A stretch of DNA of 12,490 nt from Chloroflexota bacterium (GTDB lineage: Bacteria; Chloroflexota; Limnocylindria; P2-11E), in NCBI GenBank assembly GCA_005881085.1, contig VBGU01000193.1:1-12490 (forward strand), in the 5' to 3' direction. The notes under the pieces were generated by a model. It saw only the letters and a list, made by a program, of their open reading frames with translations. It did not search any database and was not told where the DNA came from. The position numbers and the translations under genes are program-made. This document shows positions 6,031 through 12,449 of the stretch, piece after piece. Positions within the stretch are counted from its first letter, which is position 1. Each line of letters opens with the position of its first letter.

Positions 6031-6055
6031 CGGTGGGTCCTCCCCGACCCCACCG
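6031..6055 (-). promoter_or_regulatory. Hairpin presenting the ribosome binding site of the small peptide
   Basis: In the mRNA, CGGTGGG and CCCACCG form a perfect 7-bp stem around an 11-base loop, GTCGGGGAGGA, which contains the whole Shine-Dalgarno sequence. The 3' arm ends one base before the ATG. A competing pairing, GGGTCC (6073-6068) with GGACCC (6040-6035), would instead bury part of the GGA. Two exclusive folds around the ribosome binding site would allow translational control. Confidence 0.35.
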
Positions 6056-6128
6056 GCGGATTTTTCTGGACCCGGTCAGCCGAACTGTGCGGCTACGCGG
6101 CCGTGAAGTAAAGATGGACTTATGTGGG

Positions 6129-7088
6129 TTACGCGAACAGTCGCTCGGTCAGCGGGCGGAGCTGGTGGAGCCCGCCGTCGATTGCCGCGGCGAAAAGCAG
6201 GCTCGCCGGTCCTACGAGTAGGCCAGGGACGGCATAGAGCGGCGGCAAAGTTTCGAAAGCGACGCTCGCGCCGCCCTTGAACGCGACGAGTACCGCCGCG
6301 GCGACCAACGCACCCCCGGAAAGAACGACCGAGAGCGGCGACAGCGCGACCGAGAGCGGGCGGCCGGCGATGAGCTGGTCGATCCGCGCCTCGGTGACGG
6401 AGAGCGAGCTGACCGGCACGAGGAGGCCGAGGGACACGTCGTCAGCGTCCGGTAGGAGCTTGTAGAGGGCGCTCGCAAGCGACCGTACATCGCCCGATGC
6501 CCGAACGGCCTCCTCGTCCGCCTCGATCTCCTTCTGCAGCGTGTGGAAGGCGAGGAGCTCGTCCACGACCGGGACCACATACAGCCCCGCCGCGAAGTAG
6601 CGCGCCACGATCTGGCGAAGCGGATCCCGCTGCCGAAGGTGATAACGCTCGTGATACAGCACGGCGCGAAGCTCGTCCGGGTCGAGCCGCTCCACGAGCC
6701 CGGTCGAGAGGCAGATGCGCGGGCGAAGGAACCAGTAGCAGAACGAGAATGGCCGCTCGTCGGTGACCACGTCGATCCGCCCGTCGAGGTCGAGACCGCT
6801 CGCCGCGACGACCACGACCGACGGCAACGCGATCTTTTGCGCGACGAGCCCGCGGATCAGGACCGCCGTCGCGACAAGCTGGCGGAACAACGTCAGGAGG
6901 CCGAGCGAGATGCCACACACCGCGAGCAGAAGAACGAGGGCCGCGACGACGTCAGCAGTGTCCTCCGCCCCTCGGGCGGCGAGCTGCTCGACGCGAGGCG
7001 CGAGCGTGAGAAGAAGCGCGAGCAGGATCGCGCTCGACGCGAGGGCGAGCCCGAGCATCATCGTGAAGACACGATCAGCGCGTTTCAC
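6129..7088 (-). CDS. M56 (BlaR1/MecR1-type) membrane metallopeptidase without sensor domain
   Basis: A 319-residue membrane protein with helices at about 11-30, 46-66 and 67-84, then a zinc peptidase region, then further hydrophobic stretches at about 158-178, 218-230, 250-270 and 284-303. The zinc site is HERYH (His146, Glu147, His150) followed by RQRDP, with EIEAD (Glu187 as third ligand), as in M56 and M48 peptidases. BlaR1 and MecR1 carry a penicillin-binding domain after the peptidase region; here the protein ends soon after the last helix, so it cannot sense beta-lactams that way. The GTG start at 7088 overlaps the blaI stop as GTGA, indicating coupled translation; longer upstream versions lie inside blaI. 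By family analogy it would cleave or trigger loss of the BlaI-type repressor. What it senses is unknown. Confidence 0.85.
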   Translation of the reverse strand: MKRADRVFTMMLGLALASSAILLALLLTLAPRVEQLAARGAEDTADVVAALVLLLAVCGISLGLLTLFRQLVATAVLIRGLVAQKIALPSVVVVAASGLDLDGRIDVVTDERPFSFCYWFLRPRICLSTGLVERLDPDELRAVLYHERYHLRQRDPLRQIVARYFAAGLYVVPVVDELLAFHTLQKEIEADEEAVRASGDVRSLASALYKLLPDADDVSLGLLVPVSSLSVTEARIDQLIAGRPLSVALSPLSVVLSGGALVAAAVLVAFKGGASVAFETLPPLYAVPGLLVGPASLLFAAAIDGGLHQLRPLTERLFA

Positions 7089-7501
7089 CGCGTGTCCTTC
7101 TGCGCGAGACGGCGGAGCGCCGCGCGATGCGTTGAGTCGACAGTGTCGAGCTCCGCGCTGAATGCGGCCAGGGCTGCGTCGCCGAACTCGGCGACCAGCC
7201 CGCGGACGAGATCGCGCGAAAGCCGTGCGCGATGCTCGTCGCGGGTGTGCGATGGTCGGTAGATGTAGGTCTTGCCCTCGCGGGTGCGCTCGAGAAGACC
7301 CTTTTCGTGGAGGCGGACCATGATCGTCATCACGGTCGTGTAGGCGAGCTCGCGAGTTTTCGCGAGGTCCTCGACGATGTCGCGCACCGTTGCGGAACGG
7401 CGCTTCCACAGTCGCACCATGACCTCGGTCTCGAGCGGTCCGAGGAATTTCTCCTCGGCCTTCTCCGGTCTGCGAAGTCGCCGAAGGTCCGGCCGGCTCA
7501 T
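7085..7501 (-). CDS. blaI: BlaI/MecI/CopY-family repressor
   Basis: A 138-residue winged-helix repressor. Residues about 20-85 match the family: LGPLETEVMVRLWKRRSATVRDI, then the recognition helix AYTTVMTIMVRLHEKGLLER and the wing GKTYIYRPS; the helical dimerisation region follows. In Staphylococcus the homologue represses beta-lactamase genes and is cut when BlaR1 is activated. The M56 gene overlapping its 3' end gives the same regulator-peptidase pair. The start ATG at 7501 is 7 bases after the stop of the ArsR-like gene, has no ribosome binding site, and is preceded by a GATAAT box, so it may also be made from a leaderless transcript. The gene symbol indicates family, not proven beta-lactam control. 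Confidence 0.88.
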   Translation of the reverse strand: MSRPDLRRLRRPEKAEEKFLGPLETEVMVRLWKRRSATVRDIVEDLAKTRELAYTTVMTIMVRLHEKGLLERTREGKTYIYRPSHTRDEHRARLSRDLVRGLVAEFGDAALAAFSAELDTVDSTHRAALRRLAQKDTR

Positions 7502-7507
7502 GCCCAG

Positions 7508-7513
7508 ATTATC
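7508..7513 (-). promoter_or_regulatory. Possible -10 box of a leaderless blaI transcript
   Basis: GATAAT on the minus strand (five of six matches to the consensus) ends 6 bases before the blaI ATG and overlaps the TAA stop of the ArsR-like gene. The -35 position shows nothing clear. It could give BlaI an internal promoter independent of the operon. Confidence 0.35.
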
Positions 7514-7922
7514 CCGCGCGCCGGCCGCGAACGGTGACCCGTTGCCGCCGCCGGAGGAAACGAGGGTGCCGCTCGGCGAGGCCCTCGCGTCCGTGCGCGA
7601 GCGCGACGTGAAGCTCGACGACGAGATGCCCATCGCGCGGCTGGTAGATGGGTCCGCGCGGGCTTTCGCGCCGTTCGACGATGCCGAGGAGCGCGAGCGC
7701 GGCGAGCTCCCGTTCGGCGTAGCTCTGCTCGACGTCCGCCCAGATCGCCGCACGCTGCGCGGTGTCCTCCCCCAGTGAAAGTGCGTGGAGGAGGCGAAGC
7801 CGCCGGGGATCGGCGATCCGCTCCAGCGCAGCGGCGGCGCGTTCGTACTCTTCGTCGGTGGCGCGCTCAAGCAGCGTGGGGTCGCTCGTGAAGAGGTTCA
7901 GGTCCCAGTCTTCGATCGCCAT
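7509..7922 (-). CDS. ArsR-like winged-helix regulator
   Basis: A 137-residue protein with a winged-helix core at about 28-110: AAAALERIADPRRLRLLHAL is typical of the first helices of ArsR-type regulators, and ALLGIVERRESPRGPIYQPRDG reads as the end of the recognition region plus the wing. It has no cysteine, so it lacks the ELCVC-type metal site of ArsR/SmtB sensors. The C-terminal 25 residues are rich in Arg. It is the first gene of the operon with blaI and the M56 peptidase, and two dyads lie directly upstream. The start ATG at 7922 is preceded by a weak purine-rich stretch (GGTAGCGGA). It may autoregulate the operon; its ligand is not apparent. Confidence 0.7.
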   Translation of the reverse strand: MAIEDWDLNLFTSDPTLLERATDEEYERAAAALERIADPRRLRLLHALSLGEDTAQRAAIWADVEQSYAERELAALALLGIVERRESPRGPIYQPRDGHLVVELHVALAHGREGLAERHPRFLRRRQRVTVRGRRAG

Positions 7923-7944
7923 TCCGCTACCGCCCAAACCCGGC

Positions 7945-7964
7945 CTACGACAGTCTTGTCGTAG
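7945..7964. promoter_or_regulatory. Operator-like dyad A
   Basis: CTACGACA-GTCT-TGTCGTAG is a perfect 8-bp inverted repeat with a 4-base spacer. It lies 23-42 bases upstream of the ArsR-like ATG and overlaps the likely -10 region. Dyads of the form TACNACA/TGTNGTA resemble the sites described for BlaI/MecI/CopY repressors, so the downstream blaI product is a candidate binder; the ArsR-like protein is another. Confidence 0.65.
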
Positions 7965-7987
7965 CTCTCTCGTCCCACATACTACAA
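7958..7987 (-). promoter_or_regulatory. Possible promoter of the arsR-like/blaI/M56 operon
   Basis: TTGTAG (7987-7982) and TACGAC (7963-7958) on the minus strand are 18 bases apart and each falls within one of the two dyads, as expected for a repressed promoter. The -10 match is poor, so confidence is low. Confidence 0.3.
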
Positions 7988-7997
7988 CTGTGTCGTA
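7980..7997. promoter_or_regulatory. Operator-like dyad B
   Basis: TACTACA-ACTG-TGTCGTA repeats dyad A (TACGACA-GTCT-TGTCGTA) with one mismatch between its arms. The centres of A and B are 34 bases apart, a little over three helical turns, and site B covers the possible -35 box. Two matching copies in a row argue for a true binding site. Confidence 0.6.
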
Positions 7998-8036
7998 CGT
8001 GGTCCGCAGAGCGTCGGGCTGGCGGGTTCGGGCGTT

Positions 8037-8176
8037 AGCAGCGCCGGGGTCTTCGTCCGGGCGAGCGGCCAAGATGGCGGGTTGAGCAGCGTCGGGGTCT
8101 TCTGAGCGAGCGGCCTCTGCGCGGCGGTACATCGCGATCCCACGAGGGGCCGAGCGAAGAGACCCCGGCGCTGCTC
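8037..8176. repeat. Three copies of an 18-20 bp repeat, two direct and one inverted
   Basis: AGCAGCGCCGGGGTCTTC (8037-8054) recurs as GAGCAGCGTCGGGGTCTTC (8084-8102) and, inverted with two extra bases, at 8156-8176. GCGAGCGGCC follows both direct copies. The second and third copies can form a 17-bp stem (one G-U pair) enclosing about 59 bases. The element fills the gap between the ArsR-like operon and the transporter gene. No T run follows on either strand, so it is not a standard terminator. It is most likely a local duplication or an intergenic palindromic element. Confidence 0.6.
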
Positions 8177-8186
8177 ACTCCGTCAC

Positions 8187-9068
8187 TCAGCCGCGGCTGG
8201 GGTGGCCGCGAGGCGCTCCTCCGCAGGAGGCGAGCCGCCTCCGGCGATCGCCGAGCATGCGGATGGTGACCGGCTCGCCGAGCCAGACGGTCCCGATCAG
8301 GATGGCCTCAGCCGGGACGAGGACCTGGATGAGGGTGATCGTGGTAGGCCGCAGCTTTCGATAGAGCCAGAGTGAGACGACCATGCCGAAGCACGTTCCG
8401 AAGATGACGAGGTACGCGAAGGCGAGAACGCTCGCGAGCGTCCAGTGCTGGGCCTGCGGAAGCTGGAAAACCGCGAGCGGGGCGAGCAGCAGCGCCGACG
8501 CCCAGGTGCCCACCGCGACCGTCGGGATGGGCGCGACCGTCCTGAGGAAGCGGGACTGCAGGATCGCGGCGATCGCCCACGTGATCGGCATCAGCGCGAG
8601 CAACACCGTCGCGATCAGGCCGGCGGTACCGTCGGCGGCCTCGGGCGCGCCGATGAGGATGACTGTGCCGCCGAGACCCAGAGTCAGGCCGACGATCTTG
8701 AGCGCCGAGAGACGGTCGCCTTTCACCATGAAGTGCGCCAGCACCGCGGTCCAAACCGGCGCGGCGGCCCCGAAGACGGAGACGAGGCCGCTCGGCACGA
8801 ATTGCTCGGACCAGAAGATGATCGCCCAGCTCCAGCCGATGTTGATGAGGCCGACGATCATCGCGATGGCCATCGTCCGCCTGCCGCGCGGGAACGGCTG
8901 GCGCAGCGCGACCGCGATGATCGTGAGCAGGCCAGCGACCGCGACCGCTCTCGCAAACGCGAACACGAACGGCGGAACGTCATTCACGCCGATCTTGATC
9001 GCGGCCCAGGTCGATCCCCAGATCAACGCGACGCTCACATACCCGGCGACCACCCGAAGCGGCGGCAT
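8187..9068 (-). CDS. EamA/DMT-family transporter with abnormal C-terminus
   Basis: A 293-residue inner membrane protein of the drug/metabolite transporter superfamily. Two EamA repeats are visible: the first opens with VALIWGSTWAAIKIG, the second with TVLLALMPITWAIAAILQSRF, and it has the usual pattern of hydrophobic helices separated by short charged loops, ending LVPAEAILIGTVWLGEPVT. Such proteins export amino acids, nucleotides or other small molecules; the substrate is not predictable. The family has ten helices, but after GEPVTIRMLG the frame turns into an Arg-rich tail (DRRRRLAS) and the tenth helix is missing. Reading one frame over from 8254 gives SAIAGGGSPPAEERLAA and a stop at 8183-8185, more like a normal ending, so a small deletion or frameshift is likely. 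The start ATG at 9068 gives the typical N-terminus MPPLRVVAGY. Confidence 0.8.
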   Translation of the reverse strand: MPPLRVVAGYVSVALIWGSTWAAIKIGVNDVPPFVFAFARAVAVAGLLTIIAVALRQPFPRGRRTMAIAMIVGLINIGWSWAIIFWSEQFVPSGLVSVFGAAAPVWTAVLAHFMVKGDRLSALKIVGLTLGLGGTVILIGAPEAADGTAGLIATVLLALMPITWAIAAILQSRFLRTVAPIPTVAVGTWASALLLAPLAVFQLPQAQHWTLASVLAFAYLVIFGTCFGMVVSLWLYRKLRPTTITLIQVLVPAEAILIGTVWLGEPVTIRMLGDRRRRLASCGGAPRGHPSRG

Positions 9069-9107
9069 GCGCGCACGATGATGCTTGATGCGCACATCCT
9101 TGCTTCG

Positions 9108-9671
9108 ATGAGATGCGTCGTTCGATACGTTTGGGTCGCCGCTCTGTTGCTCGGGGCGTGCACGCCCCCGACGCTCGCCGGGACCGACCTCGGAGCGACC
9201 GACGCGCCAGATTTCACGCTCACCGACGGGGTCACTGGTCGCGCAGTGACGCTGTCGGCGCAGCGTGGACAGGTCATCGCGCTGACGTTCCTGTACACGA
9301 CGTGCCCCGACGTGTGCCCCCTCACGGCGACACGTTTTCGCGCGACGCAGACAGAGCTCCAGGCCGATGCGAGTCGCGTGACGTTCATCGCGGTCTCGGT
9401 CGATCCAGATCGCGACACACCGAAGGCCGTGCAGGATTTCTCCGCCGCGCACGGGCTCGCCTCGAATTGGCACTACCTCGTTGGTGGACGCGCACAGCTT
9501 TCGCCGGTCTGGGCCGCATACGGGATCGGCGTACAGGCCGGGAGCAGCACCGTGACACACAACGACGCCGTGTACCTCATCGACGCGCGCGGGCGCGAGC
9601 GCGTGCTGCTGCACTCTGAGGGTCTCGCGGCGGATCTGACCAACGATCTACGAGCGCTGCTGAAGAGCTAA
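9108..9671 (+). CDS. SCO1/SenC-type copper chaperone lipoprotein
   Basis: A 187-residue thioredoxin-fold protein that delivers copper to the CuA site of cytochrome oxidase subunit II. The N-terminus MRCVVRYVWVAALLLGAC has a lipobox (LGAC, Cys18), so the protein is probably anchored outside the membrane. The copper ligands are present: Cys66 and Cys70 in TTCPDVCP and His151 in VTHNDAVYLID. FTLTDGVTGRAVTLS and VSVDPDRDTP are further family hallmarks. I chose ATG 9108 because it gives the correct signal sequence length; ATGs at 9078 and 9081 would add ten or nine residues. None has a clear ribosome binding site. It is divergent from the EamA gene and convergent with ctaE; oxidase genes next door support its role. 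Confidence 0.88.
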   Translation: MRCVVRYVWVAALLLGACTPPTLAGTDLGATDAPDFTLTDGVTGRAVTLSAQRGQVIALTFLYTTCPDVCPLTATRFRATQTELQADASRVTFIAVSVDPDRDTPKAVQDFSAAHGLASNWHYLVGGRAQLSPVWAAYGIGVQAGSSTVTHNDAVYLIDARGRERVLLHSEGLAADLTNDLRALLKS

Positions 9672-9687
9672 CCGATGATCTACGACG

Positions 9688-9704
9688 GTCCCGCTACGCG
9701 GGAC
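9688..9704. repeat. Short hairpin between convergent genes
   Basis: GTCCCGC-TAC-GCGGGAC is a perfect 7-bp stem in the 62-base gap between the ends of the SCO gene and ctaE. It could help end transcription from both sides, but neither strand has a T run after it. Confidence 0.4.
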
Positions 9705-9733
9705 TCCTGTACAGCACTGGGCTCGCCTTCGGC

Positions 9734-10402
9734 TTACCCAATGATGTAGATGGTCGTGAAGAGGCCGATCCAGACCACGTCGACGAAGTGCCAGTAGATC
9801 GACGCGGCCTCGACGGCGAGGTGGCGCCGCGCGGTGAACTGACCCTTCAGCGTCCGGTAGAACACGATCGTGTTGAAGATCACGCCGCCGGTCACGTGCG
9901 CGCCGTGGAATCCGGTCAGCGTGAAGAAGACGCCGGCGAAGATCCCGTCGCGCGGTAGGAAACCGAGCCTCGTGTACTCGTAGCCCTGTCCCACGAGGAA
10001 CATCACACCGAGGACGATCGTCGGGATGAGCCAGTTGCGGAGAGCGCGGCGATCGCCGACCTTGATGGCGTTGACGGCGAGCTGCATGGTGACGCTCGAA
10101 ACGAGCAGCTCGATCGTGTTGAGGGTCGGTAGGCCGATGCCCAGGATCGGGTCGACCTGCCACGTCGGCTTCTCTCCGAAGACGGGCTCCCACTCCGGGA
10201 TGCGAGCGCGGAGGAAGAAGTACGTGGTGAAGAGCGCGCCGAAGAAGAACGCTTCGCTCGAGATGAATAGGATGACCGCCCACATGCCCGCGGAGAAACG
10301 CGAGGGCTGCGCCTCGAGGCCGGTCTCGTTCGGCGGAAGACGATCGGCCGGGTCCGCGCGGCGGCCGCGCACGACCGTCCGGTCCAAGGGCGTGGTCCTC
10401 AT
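9734..10402 (-). CDS. ctaE: Cytochrome c oxidase subunit III
   Basis: A 222-residue membrane protein of the heme-copper oxidase subunit III family, in the short five-helix form. Helices lie at about 38-62, 88-110, 124-140, 154-182 and 203-221. Family residues include Glu50 in ISSEAFFFG, Glu142 in GQGYEYTRLGF, His166 and His169 in TGFHGAHVTGG, and the closing YWHFVDVVWIGLF. Subunit III stabilises the catalytic core and proton uptake of aa3-type oxidases. The ATG at 10402 is 3 bases after the stop of the small subunit gene, so the two form an operon. Subunit I, usually directly upstream of III, is absent from the window. Confidence 0.93.
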   Translation of the reverse strand: MRTTPLDRTVVRGRRADPADRLPPNETGLEAQPSRFSAGMWAVILFISSEAFFFGALFTTYFFLRARIPEWEPVFGEKPTWQVDPILGIGLPTLNTIELLVSSVTMQLAVNAIKVGDRRALRNWLIPTIVLGVMFLVGQGYEYTRLGFLPRDGIFAGVFFTLTGFHGAHVTGGVIFNTIVFYRTLKGQFTARRHLAVEAASIYWHFVDVVWIGLFTTIYIIG

Positions 10403-10405
10403 CGC

Positions 10406-10633
10406 CTAGTGGTGTGCCCCGTCAGTAGGCTCGGGAGCCGTCGTGTAGGCGCGCGCATCATCGATGAGCCAGGTCGCGATGCCGATCACCATGATGACGG
10501 CGCCGAGCACGAGAAAGACGGGGCCGAGCAGGACGCCGAACGCGAGCAGCATCACGCCGAACCCGAGGATCGGCGGCGAGAAACTCGGTTGGGGAACATG
10601 GATCGGGTGGTCGTCGCCGTTATGCGATGACAT
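10406..10633 (-). CDS. Small oxidase subunit (subunit IV-like), two-helix membrane protein
   Basis: A 75-residue protein: a His-rich N-terminal segment (MSSHNGDDHPIHVPQPSFSPP), two hydrophobic helices at about 21-39 and 41-58, and a short polar tail ending GAHH. Its position directly before ctaE and opposite ctaC, plus its size, fits the small subunit IV/CtaF-type proteins of bacterial aa3/caa3 oxidases; sequence alone would not prove it. The ATG at 10633 lies 8 bases after a TAGTCT box with no ribosome binding site, so the mRNA is probably leaderless. It shares a 60-base divergent promoter region with ctaC. Confidence 0.7.
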   Translation of the reverse strand: MSSHNGDDHPIHVPQPSFSPPILGFGVMLLAFGVLLGPVFLVLGAVIMVIGIATWLIDDARAYTTAPEPTDGAHH

Positions 10634-10641
10634 CGCGACGC

Positions 10642-10670
10642 AGACTAGCGCCGCGATTGGCGCGTGTCGA
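10642..10670 (-). promoter_or_regulatory. Promoter of the small subunit-ctaE operon
   Basis: TCGACA (10670-10665, five of six to the -35 consensus), a 17-base spacer and TAGTCT (10647-10642) on the minus strand. The start codon follows 8 bases after the -10 box, implying a leaderless mRNA. Its upstream half overlaps the ctaC promoter on the other strand, so the two transcripts probably compete or are co-regulated. Confidence 0.55.
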
Positions 10671-10686
10671 AATCTCGCCCTAGTCT
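10657..10686 (+). promoter_or_regulatory. Promoter of ctaC
   Basis: TTGGCG (10657-10662), an 18-base spacer and TAGTCT (10681-10686) on the plus strand, with the ctaC ATG 7 bases after the -10 box. The hexamer and distance match the opposing promoter almost exactly, giving a symmetrical divergent pair. No ribosome binding site precedes the ATG. Confidence 0.55.
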
Positions 10687-10693
10687 TTCGTCG

Positions 10694-11659
10694 ATGCCGA
10701 TGGGTCCCTGGCCGCTCGACCCGCGCGGGCCGCTGGCCGAATCGATCAGCGTCGTCTACTGGATCCTGTTCGCCTGCGCGGTGGTCGTGCTCGCGATCGT
10801 GGTCGGCGCGCTCACGTACTCGGGCATCAAGTTCCGCGACCGGCCCGGCCGCGTGGCGCAGCAGATCCACGGATCGAACACCCTGGAGGTCGTGTGGACG
10901 GTCGTTCCGACGCTCATGGTCATCTCGTTCACCGTGCTCTCATGGAACCGGCTCAACTTCATCAACGACGTGAACTCGAACGTGGCGATGACCGTGAAGG
11001 TCGAGGGCCGGCAGTGGGCTTGGGGCTTCACCTATCCCGACCAGGCCATGTTCAAGCTCCCTGACGGGACGCTGCTGCAATCCGGAGAGCAGCTCGACAT
11101 CCCGGTCGGCCAGAAGATCAAGCTCGAGCTCACCGCGAAAGATGTCATCCACTCGTTCTGGGTACCGAACCTCGGTGGAAAGAAGGACGCCGTGCCCGGC
11201 CACACCACCACGATGTGGATACAGGCCGACCAGCCTGGGACGTACAAGGGGCAGTGCTTCGAGTTCTGCGGTGACGGCCATGCCGACATGCTCGTCACTG
11301 TCGTCGCGCATCCGCAGGCGGAGTACGCGGCTTGGGCGAAAACGGCTGTGGAGGACGCGGCGCGCGCGACCTCGCCCGAGACGAAGGCGGGCCACGACGC
11401 CTTCCTTGCAGGTCCCTGCAGCGGCTGTCACACCGTCAAGGGGACGACCGCAGCGGGCAAGGTCGGGCCGGAGCTCACGCATATCGCGAGCAAGCCGAAC
11501 ATCGCCGGCGTGCTGTCGCCGGTGAATCAGGAGAACCTTACGAAGTGGATCCACAACGCCCCTTCATTCAAGCCAGGGACCCTCATGCCGAAGTTCGATG
11601 GGGTCCTCCCGGACCAGCAGATCGATCAGATCGTGCAGTGGCTGCTCACCCTGAAATAG
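10694..11659 (+). CDS. ctaC: Cytochrome c oxidase subunit II fused to cytochrome c (caa3 type)
   Basis: A 321-residue membrane protein that takes electrons from cytochrome c to the CuA centre. Two helices (about 19-41 and 66-84) anchor it. The cupredoxin domain carries every CuA ligand: His153 in DVIHSFWVPN, and Cys188, Glu190, Cys192, His196 and Met199 in QCFEFCGDGHADM. A cytochrome c domain follows at about 228-321, with heme motif CSGCH (242-246) and axial Met298 in GTLMPKF, which defines the caa3 class. I chose ATG 10694 because it lies 7 bases after a TAGTCT -10 box; ATG 10700 is possible, and a longer frame from 10664 would cross the promoter. There is no classical N-terminal signal; helix 1 serves that role. 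The subunit I gene does not follow it; a methyltransferase gene does. Confidence 0.94.
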   Translation: MPMGPWPLDPRGPLAESISVVYWILFACAVVVLAIVVGALTYSGIKFRDRPGRVAQQIHGSNTLEVVWTVVPTLMVISFTVLSWNRLNFINDVNSNVAMTVKVEGRQWAWGFTYPDQAMFKLPDGTLLQSGEQLDIPVGQKIKLELTAKDVIHSFWVPNLGGKKDAVPGHTTTMWIQADQPGTYKGQCFEFCGDGHADMLVTVVAHPQAEYAAWAKTAVEDAARATSPETKAGHDAFLAGPCSGCHTVKGTTAAGKVGPELTHIASKPNIAGVLSPVNQENLTKWIHNAPSFKPGTLMPKFDGVLPDQQIDQIVQWLLTLK

Positions 11660-11669
11660 CGCGAATGGC

Positions 11670-12449
11670 GTGAGCGAGTCGGATCTCCCCGACTACGTCA
11701 AGGTCAACCGCGACCACTGGACCAAGAACAACGCTGCATACACCGATGGGCGCGCCGAGCACGCCTGGAACGAGCAGGAGATCAGCTGGGGTGTCTGGAA
11801 CACACCCGAGAGCGAGGTCAATGTCCTTCCCGACGTCCGCGGCAAGGACGTGGTCGAGCTCGGCTGCGGCACGGCGTACGTCTCCGCCTGGTTGAAACGG
11901 CGCGGGGCGCGGCGGGTCGTCGGCGTCGGCATCACGCCGGCGCAGCTCGACTCGGCGCGGAGGCTGAACACGAAGTACGGTCTGGGTCTCGAGCTCGTTG
12001 AGGCAAATGCTGAGGCGACCGGCCTACCCGCCGCATCGTTCGATCTCGCGATCTCCGAGTACGGCGCCTCGATCTGGTGCGATCCCTACAAGTGGATCCC
12101 GGAGGCGGCGCGGCTGCTCCGACCGAACGGGGAGCTGGTGTTCCTCCGCAACTCGACGCTCTCCATCCTCTGCATGCCCGATCACGGCAAGGTCCAGGAG
12201 CGCTTGCAGCGGCCCCAGCTGGGCCTGAACCGCCTCGACTGGCCCGACGACCCCGAGACCGAGTTCCAGCTCGCAGCTGGCGATCTCATTCGCCTCTTGC
12301 GTAAGTCGGGGTTCGAGTTGCTCGACATGGTCGAGATATTCGCGAAGGCCGACGCCGTCAACCATCCCTTCTACGGCGAGTACATGTCGGTGGAGTGGGC
12401 GCAGAAGTGGCCGTCCGAGGAGATGTGGCGCGCGCGAAAGCGAAGCTAG
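11670..12449 (+). CDS. Class I SAM-dependent methyltransferase
   Basis: A 259-residue protein with a Rossmann methyltransferase core. Motif I is VVELGCGTAY (61-70), motif II region GVGITPAQLDSAR (85-97), then LELVEANAEATGLP (108-120) leading to FDLAISEYGASIW (124-136) and the post-core LRPNGELVFL (150-159). The usual acidic residue after strand 2 is Gly in GVGIT, which may alter ribose binding. The N-terminus (DYVKVNRDHWTKNNAAY) resembles small-molecule methyltransferases of the UbiE/COQ5 type; the substrate is unknown. The GTG start at 11670 is 10 bases after the ctaC stop and has no strong ribosome binding site, so it may be translated after ctaC. A link with the oxidase is only positional. 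Confidence 0.85.
   Translation: MSESDLPDYVKVNRDHWTKNNAAYTDGRAEHAWNEQEISWGVWNTPESEVNVLPDVRGKDVVELGCGTAYVSAWLKRRGARRVVGVGITPAQLDSARRLNTKYGLGLELVEANAEATGLPAASFDLAISEYGASIWCDPYKWIPEAARLLRPNGELVFLRNSTLSILCMPDHGKVQERLQRPQLGLNRLDWPDDPETEFQLAAGDLIRLLRKSGFELLDMVEIFAKADAVNHPFYGEYMSVEWAQKWPSEEMWRARKRS

Noticed and set aside
8100..8176. T-box riboswitch, because the minus strand contains GTACCGC near hairpins
   Set aside because: The T-box core needs the fuller TGGNACCGCG antiterminator sequence plus stem I features and a terminator with T run; these are absent, and no amino acid or tRNA synthetase gene follows.
8037..8176. CRISPR array
   Set aside because: Only three copies, one inverted, with unequal spacing and no cas genes; this is not a CRISPR pattern.
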